Positions 57,100 through 64,000 of a DNA stretch of 64,000 bases are shown piece after piece. The DNA is from Prorocentrum cordatum. Taxonomy: Eukaryota > Sar > Dinophyceae > Prorocentrales > Prorocentraceae. Location of the stretch: contig CAUYUJ010006557.1 in assembly GCA_963575745.1 (NCBI GenBank), positions 447,501 through 511,500 on the forward strand. The letters run 5' to 3'. The position numbers and the translations under genes are program-made. The notes under the pieces are model-generated. The model was not told the DNA's origin. It ran no database searches and was given only the letters and a program-made list of their open reading frames with translations. Each line of letters starts with the position of its first letter. The first letter of the stretch is position 1.

Positions 57100-57275
57100 A
57101 TCGTTTAACGGATACCTATCCCCACGGGCGGGGCCTGGGCACCACTGGCCGTACCTCCCCTGATGGAGATATGGGCTGTTCCCTTTCGAGCTTCGAGGCG
57201 CATATCCCCAGCTGGGGTGGTGGCATGGTGGAGGTGGGGATGGGGATGGGTATCGGTTGAAAGATACTGAGTCTC
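57100..57275. mobile_element. Foldback fragment, possibly repeat J copy 4
   Basis: ACGGATACCTATCCCCA near 57107 and TGGGGATGGGTATCGGT near 57242 are approximate inverses. The interior has GCTTCGAGGCGCATATCCCC, which resembles the CGAGGCGAATCC word of J. Confidence 0.4.
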
Positions 57276-57319
57276 GGGTTCGGGGGACTCGGGTTGGCCT
57301 GACGGGGCCAGCATGAGAA

Positions 57320-57600
57320 TGACGAGGCGCAGACTGAAAATTTGACGCGAACTCCCGCTGCAAACATCCCACGAAAACTGGACCGTCAAAATCCAGGACA
57401 GTCTCATCAAACAGAGTCGGGAAACCCGAATTCCGGCGTACTCGAATCTTACGTTTCCCTGACTTTTACGTACACTGATTACGTCGATCCCCAGAAGTCT
57501 CGACTCACTCCCCGCGACCGGCTTTTCACCCTGGGTAATTTTGGACGGCCCCAGCGGCCGGCGAGGCCCCCCCCCAGCGGCCGAAAATAGCGACAGCCCT
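57320..57600. repeat. Dispersed repeat C, copy 3
   Basis: ATGACGAGGCGCAG, CTCCCGCTGCAAACATCCCA, CGTCAAAATCCAGGAC and later GGCCGGCGAGGCCCCCCCC follow the order of words in the 10507-10760 copy. Confidence 0.5.
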
Positions 57601-58139
57601 CCGTCATATTTTTCAACGCCCTGAGGGGGTCTGGGCTCAGATGCCGTCAAAAACGAAAGGGGTGGCACTTTTTCTATTTTTCACGATCGGCGTTACCCCC
57701 TATGTTTCGGCTGGTGTCCAATTCGAAGATTATAGTTCGAGCCTTTTTCGATTCGGCGTCGTCTTGTATCGCCGTGTTGTTTTTGCTTTCAGCTGCCGCA
57801 TGTGTTCCACTTTGGGTTGGCCGAATACCGAAAATGTGATGACGAAAAAAATGGCCCCAGCGTTTATAACATCAGCTGAAGGTCTGGGGAGCTGGGACGG
57901 TCCAGGCGGGCGCTCGGCAGGCCACGGAGTCGTTCTGGCAGCATAATCCAGCATCGAATCGACAAGTCGAATAGGCAATCGGAACTCGAAACTTCGCGGA
58001 TCGGCGGGCATCGGCAGCCACGCCGGGGAGAATCGAATCGTTGAACATCGGCAAGCCAGCAAGGTCTCCAATGCTAGACCGAACTCCGCATCGGAATCCG
58101 ACATCGTATCGAATAGCATCATCGGACGCGACCGAAATT
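57601..58139. other. Unique sequence, nothing recognised
   Basis: Balanced composition. Frames of 101 and 149 codons overlap on opposite strands (57641-57946 plus, 58179-57730 minus) and have no motif. Confidence 0.45.
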
Positions 58140-58318
58140 CGGGGGCGACCAAGAGGGGGCGTTCAAGAGGGGGGGGCACAAATCATGGCCGGCGGCATGT
58201 GCGCGGCCCTGGGGGGGGGCAGGGAGGTATGTAACGAAATAAGAAGAGGCTCCATGAAATCTGGGGAGATTTCATGGCCCCCGCCATGATATCTCCCCCC
58301 CCTAGTCATCCCCCCCTC
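58140..58318. repeat. Dispersed repeat F, copy 2, with perfect hairpin
   Basis: CCATGAAATCT (58252-58262) and AGATTTCATGG (58267-58277) are perfect inverses around GGGG. CCCCCGCCATGATATCTCCC follows. The order matches 10230-10312. Confidence 0.6.
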
Positions 58319-58539
58319 TTTACCGCCCCCGAAAAATCGAATCGAATACAATCCAATCGGGGCAGTCGAGATGAACCCCATGCTCGGGCGGGGCAGGCCA
58401 CGATCGGCCCCCAGGGGCACGCTGAGCAGGGCGCCGCCGCCGGAGAGGACGACCGGGTCCCGCTACACACGGCGCGCCCGCTGCCGCTGCAGGGCGCTGG
58501 CCTCTACCAGCCCTTCAGGGACCCTCGCTCCTCGGCCAC

Positions 58540-58544
<5 letters not shown>
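58319..58544. other. Unique GC-rich sequence
   Basis: Nothing recognised. Confidence 0.4.
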
Positions 58545-58570
<26 letters not shown>

Positions 58571-58765
58571 GAGGAGGAGGAGGAGGAGGAGGAGGAGGAG
58601 GAGGAGGGAGGAGGAGGACAGGAGGAGGGGGGGGAGGAGAAGGAGGAGGACGAGGCGGAGGCGGAAGACGCGGAGGAGGAGGAGGAGGAGGAGGAGGAGG
58701 AGGGGGAGGAGGAAAAGGAGGAGAAGGAGACGGAGCCGGAGGAGGAGGATGAAAAGAAGAGCAGG
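58545..58765 (+). repeat. (GGA)n purine tract
   Basis: About 220 bp of GGA/GAG repeats with GACGCG variants. Confidence 0.95.
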
Positions 58766-61389
58766 AGGCGGAGGATGATTGGACAGGATCGGACAGGACC
58801 GGTGACGGTGTCATGCCAAGCTTCAAACCCCACGTGCCTGCGAGCGCATGCCTCTGCCCCAAGACACGAGAGAACAGGAAACGCTTCAGCGCAACAGGCA
58901 AGACCCAGACTGAGAAGCGCCGAATGAAGAGGCACTATCAAACCACACGCGCCGCCCCCTACACACACACGCACTTCCGCAGAAAAGGGCCACCGCAATA
59001 TCCTCAGTAATCATGTGCAAGACTGCGCAATGATAGTGCGGAGGAGACCGTAGGTCGCTATTGGAGACCGCGTAAGGTGTAAGATGGTTCGGGGCACGCG
59101 ACAAGCCCAGGCCCCAGAACCGCGCAAACACTAAACAACCGAATGCGACTGAGTTTTCCGCGGCTGTCGCTCTGTAGGGAAGGCCTCAGCATACCTGGCC
59201 GCCCGAGCTGCCGATGCCTCCGACCCAACACTCACGGCAAACCCTTGCAATTGTTGACCATGCTCTTGCCGCGCCAACGCCCCTTCCCACGCGACAGTCT
59301 AGCCCATCACAGTGTTTACTGAGCAAAACGGGCCAGCTGCGCACATGACATGTGGTGCACTTGGGAGGTCGAGCGCCCGAAGACTTGACCTCCACCGCTC
59401 TCCACTGCGCAACGGCAATGCATTCCGCGTCGTTTGCCCTGCTCTCTTGGCCAGCCCCCCCCCCTGTGCCCAGCATAGGCGTTTGGGCGCTCATCCTCTC
59501 ATGCGACCCAATGCCGGGCCGCCCCCGTCGAACAGCACGCATGCATCTCTCTTGTCTTTCCGATTCCTGCATTCCCGTCGTACCTTTCAACTGCCAGTGC
59601 TTTTGAACTGCGCCAGTCCCGCGTGAATCCTGCCTTCCTGTGCAGGATGAATATTTGCTCCAATCTTGTCGGGAAAGAGAAGGGCGCCCCCGCGCGCCAC
59701 CTACAGCGCCCCTAGCCCGGCCACCTCCCATTTCCCCGAATGGCGCGGAGTCGCGTCGCAAGCCGCCAATGCATGCTCGTCGTTCGACCCTCCGCATCGC
59801 CCCCGTCGTCGCCCGTCCAGCCCATCCCGTTTCCTGCAATTGGCCCCGCCCTGCTCCGCGTGTAATCAAAAAACCGCATTGGGATGCCCCCCCCTGCGCC
59901 GCGCGCGCCGCCGGGTCGAGGGCCCTCCGAGTTAGTCCTCCCTGGCGCGCCCGCGGTGGCTGAGACCTTCTTGTCCGATGTCCACGCAGCATCTGCAAAG
60001 CTTCTCTCGCCGCAAGGCTGGCCCAAGACAGCCATGGCGCCCCGCGCGGTGCCCGAAGTGTATCCCGAGCGAGGGGCGCCCCAAATTGGATATGTTTGTG
60101 CACGTGCTGTGCGTTTCGCGATTGACTTCCTGGTTTGCCCGATGCCCGCCCCTCGTTTGCCCGACGCCTTCCTGACGTCCTATCATTGCGTGCCCAATGT
60201 CTTCGCGGCCCCCTTCCGAGGGCCCCCTGGGCCCCCCTCGTTGCGACGCGACGCCGTTGCGACGCGGCGCCGTCGCGACGCGACGCGGCCCCTGCGCGCG
60301 CAGAACGGATCCGGCGCAGCGCCCGGAATAGATGCCTGAACTGGCCAGCCGCGCGCCCATTCATGGGCCGCCACCAAGAATGTCGCGCCCCCGAAAAACA
60401 GCTGAGGGGCCAAGCGCGCGCCCCACATGAAAGCGGAAAAAAGGCGCGGAACATCCTCGCGCCAGAACCAACTTCCGGCGCCACGCAACTCCACAAACCT
60501 ATTTGGGCACCGCCTTGGGCGCAAACTTTGGGCGCGGCGCGAGAAGTGACTGCCTGGCGCCGAAGAACCCGCGTCCTTGGGCGCAGGGCCTCCAAGGGTG
60601 ACCGACGGTGGCAGCGTCGGGGAGGGCGCCCGTGAATCCGATCGGGCGTGGGCACAAGGTCAGGGGCCCGACGGCGCAAATTCCCGAACCGACCCAATTC
60701 CGCGGGAACAGTATCGCGGGTCGCGTCGGCGGCCCTGGAGGCATCGGCGCACTTGAGTAGCCCTGTTCTCCGACATCAAAGCTGCGCGCGGCGCCTGGAG
60801 CACAAGGGCGCGCGCCGCGCGCCGGGCAATCTCGCCGCATTTTCGGCTCGCGCCGCGACGAGAGGGGCGATGGGGCGCGGGTGATCTTGGGGCGCGCCCC
60901 TTCGGAGTCTTGGACGAGCCCTACCATGGGCCCTTCGTGTCTATCGTTGCTGCGGCTCTGACGTCTGCAATGTCTGTTACTCCATTATGTCCTCTGCTGC
61001 GGCCTTCTACGTGCTGTCCTAAGCAGATGCCCCCCGCCGCCGGTCTGCCCTCGCGTCGGGCGCCTGGCCAATCAACTGCGCCAGTCGTCGCGCCCCCGTC
61101 AGGTCCGCGGTAAGTAGTGGCATCGCTTCTTCGGTCCCCTCCCGTTCCTGTGGCATTCCACTTTGAATCTACAAGCGTCGCAGCGGCTCTTGGCCTCGTA
61201 GCCTTGCAGGATTGTCCCCGCCAGCTTCGTTCCTCTCGCCTTTTCCCCGCCCCCTTCTCGAGTTCTCTTGAGGGCTGCTGCGGCTCCCATCGTCGCAAAC
61301 AACGCGCATTCCCGCGGGCCCGGGCGCCCGGCGCCGCGCCCCCCCCCCCCTTCTTCCCCTTTGACTAGTGCTTTGTTTGTTTTTGTTTA
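58766..61389. other. GC-rich sequence, no confident gene
   Basis: The minus strand is open for 503 codons (60697 to 59186), the longest non-repeat frame in the window. Its product is Ala/Arg/Gly-rich without recognisable motifs, and plus-strand frames overlap it, so it is not called. GTTGCGACGCGACGCCG words repeat near 60240-60290. C-runs at 59457-59463 and 61340-61350 are homopolymers. Confidence 0.45.
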
Positions 61390-61454
61390 TTTTCTTTCCT
61401 CCCCTCTCTCTCTACCTCCCTCTCTCTCACACTCCATAGTGCTTTTTTTTCCCG

Positions 61455-61502
<48 letters not shown>

Positions 61503-61518
61503 GTTTTTGTTTTTCTCC

Positions 61519-61572
<54 letters not shown>

Positions 61573-61655
61573 CCTCTCTCTCTCTATCCTCGCTTTGTTC
61601 GTTGTCCGTTTTTCCTTCTCTTCCTCTTTCGCTTTTTTGTTCTGATTGTTTTGTT

Positions 61656-61720
<65 letters not shown>

Positions 61721-61740
61721 ATATATATATATATATGTCT
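61390..61740 (+). repeat. (CT)n then (TA)n microsatellites
   Basis: CT tracts at 61400-61500, 61515-61590 and 61657-61714, then TATATATATATATATATA to about 61736. Confidence 0.95.
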
Positions 61741-64000
61741 ATACACCTCTTTCTCTTCTCTGCGCCCGGGGGTTGGCGTCGACGCGCCGCGCCGCGAGGG
61801 GGGTTCTCGGCGTGGCCTTCACATCCGCTAATGTCTGGTCATGTCTTTTAGAAGAACTTCCCAATGGTGACTCCGGCGCGTCGTCTGCGCAGGTTCTGGC
61901 CCAGCGCGTCGCGCACCGCTTCGAGCGCTGTCGCGCCCCGTCCACTGGCCCCCCGTCGCCCCCCGCTCGGACTGGCAGCCCGTGGGTTCTGGCGCGCAAT
62001 ACTCCTAGTCGCTGCAAGTGGCAAAAGGAATCGCACGCTGCCCGAGACCTTCTCAGCGCCCTCTGCCGCCCCGCTGGCCCGCGCGAGCAGCGGGGGAAAC
62101 GTCTGGCGAAGACGCGTTCGGCGAGTTCCCTTGCCGGTCGGCACTCCGGCCTCGGGCGGCGGTGGCGACTGGGGGCAGGAGGGGGGGGCCAGAGGGGCGA
62201 GGGGCTGCGCGCCACCGCCGCCAGACCACGGCAACGCGACGCATCGCATAACCGCAATATCCATTACATTTACATGACTTGAATGGTAAAAACCTTCACC
62301 TCATTTGTAATAAAATGCCGTCGCGTGCGTCGGCGCCGCGCTCCGCGCGCGGGGGCGGCCGCCAGAACGCGACGCGCGCTGAAGCGCGAATGGCGAGCGC
62401 GAGAACGCCGGGGGGCAGCGCCGCGCCGCCTGTCGAAGCGAACCGCGGCGCCACCCGACAACGCCGCCAAACAAAAACACGCGCTGCAAGACCGCGCGCG
62501 CCGCCGCCCAATGCCCGCGATTGCAACACCACTTGCAACAACCCTAGAGCGTTGCGACCGAGAGTTGCCAAACTGTTGAACTACGCCTCCCGCTAACGCA
62601 CTGGCACAGCGGCCGGCCGCGCGCAGAAGGCCGCGCGACGCCTTCGCCAAGTCCGCGGGGCACGCAGAACAGGGCGGCGCGTGCGCAGCCCCGCCCGGCC
62701 GGGGCGCCGGCGATAAGCCTCGCCGCCATCAACGCGCCCACGACCGAACTGAAATGCGACCGTGGGCCTTAAGGAAGGGGGGGCCCACCGCAGCGCGCTG
62801 CGTTCTGACCGCGAACGCGGCGCCAAGGACCTACCACGCACAAACAAATACGACTTTTCATGCAGAGGCCAGCTTGTCTGCCTCTGCCCAATATGCAACA
62901 GCGCATGACTTGCTCAATCTAGCCGACGCCAGCGACGGGCTAAACCGCGTCGCGCCGTCGAGCGCACCCCCCAAGCGCTGCGCCTCAAACGCTGGGCCAG
63001 ACTCGCCGTCGCCCACGCGGGCGGCAGACGCGCCTGCGAAAAGCCTGCGCGCCTCTCGCCTGGCCCAAGATGGCCCCGCCACATTTAGCGACAGAGCGCG
63101 CCGATGCTGCGCGGGAAAAAGACCCACCGCTGATCCGCGCGCCCTGATCCATGTTTTAGCAGCCTTGACCCGATCCTCCGGCGTCCTGCCCCGCGCTTGT
63201 TCCGCGAAAACCACCCTAGCCTGACGGGCCGCTGGACTGACCCTCCGCGCGCGAGACGACACCGCCCCGCACGCGATGCCCTCTCCCCCCCCGCACGCCC
63301 AGCACAGAACTCAGCTCCCCGCGCCCCCGCTCTCAGACGAAGCCAGATCAGGCCAGGTCAGGCAATCCTTGCACCCGGCGGCGGGCGAGCAGAGTGAGAC
63401 CTAGGGTGTGGCCCGGCAGCTCGGCACATCCAGCGCCCAGGCCAACTTTCGACGGCCTGCCCCCCGCGCGAGAGATGCACCGCCCTCTTGGCGGAAGTAG
63501 GCAGCAAGGCGCTCGTGCGAGCTAGCGACTTTCAAACGCCTGTTCCAAACTGAATTTCCACGCGTCTGTCGCGGTCTGCCCGGCCTTTCGGGGCCCGCGG
63601 CTCTACGGGCGACTGGCGAGTCGGACTCAAACGCTGAAGATTTAACTAGGTCCGTTCCTGGTCGGCGCGCACATTGGCCCTTGGAGATCACCTGCCGCCT
63701 GGCAAGGCAGTCGGTCAATTTGGATTGGTTCGACGTGCTCAAGACAACGGCATTGGCCACAGGGCTGATGAAAAATGGATGTACCCGGAAAGCCCTTCGC
63801 AAGCATCTCATCTGAAAAGCTGCCCGAATATACGTCGTTCTGCCTTGCTGAGGCACGCCGCAAACAGTGCGCGCATGAACTTCGACACCACGCGCGCGTT
63901 GAATATCTCCACCTTCCTGTTACCCCCCAAGACATAATGAAACCAAATCGTGTTGAATATATGAAAATCACTCTTTGCACCCCCAATCCCACCGCTCAAT
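61741..64000. other. Very GC-rich sequence, no confident gene
   Basis: Overlapping frames of 130-230 codons occur on both strands. The plus frame 62754-63224 and minus frame 63856-63401 have fairly normal composition but no motif and no clear splice partners. CGCGC words are frequent. Confidence 0.45.

Noticed and set aside
59186-60697. 503-codon minus-strand open frame
   Set aside because: Ala/Arg/Gly-rich, no motif, overlapped by plus-strand frames; expected by chance in very GC-rich DNA.

Overview
This is a eukaryotic nuclear window: GC-rich, very gene-poor and dominated by repeats. One gene is clear, a major facilitator superfamily (MFS) transporter on the minus strand at 42.2-44.5 kb, split by at least one intron. 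There is no bacterial-style operon structure, rRNA, tRNA or CRISPR array. Low gene density, high GC, many lineage-specific satellites and an intron made of a dispersed repeat are what I would expect of a dinoflagellate-like alga with a large genome. That is an inference: no spliced-leader sequence was found, and another GC-rich protist is possible.

Layout. 1-3.8 kb: composite array of 10-bp CCCAAGANGG units and ~45-bp GGTGACGTAA units. 3.8-8.2 kb: mostly unique sequence. 8.4-9.8 kb: a ~1.4-kb foldback element with long inverted arms around a minisatellite. 10.2-11.5 kb: cluster of dispersed repeat fragments. 11.7-14.1 kb: CTC and GGA tracts in opposite orientations. 14.5-23.0 kb: six-copy higher-order array of ~1.2-1.5-kb units, each combining GC-palindrome/hairpin modules with a long GTC tract. 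26.0-28.2 kb: ATC microsatellite and a 90-bp satellite (A). 31-31.9 kb: second decamer locus. 32.1-34.4 kb: an unrelated satellite (B), also 90 bp. 34.9-36.4 kb: small foldback elements, including one nested in another with a 5-bp target duplication. 37.6-41.6 kb: low-complexity tracts. 42.2-44.5 kb: the transporter gene. 47.2-53.3 kb: protein-like open stretches on the plus strand, mixed with decamer repeats and dispersed element H. 53.4-55.4 kb: satellite A again, inverted and more diverged. 55.7-64 kb: foldback fragments, microsatellites and GC-rich sequence with no recognisable gene.

The transporter would act alone in a membrane; its substrate cannot be read from the sequence. The 51.8-52.8 kb stretch is the next best gene candidate: two open segments join in phase if a 253-bp GT-AG intron, consisting almost entirely of repeat H, is removed. 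Most long open frames elsewhere come from stop-poor repeats (90-bp units, GTC, CCA, GGA and decamer tracts) and are not called as genes.
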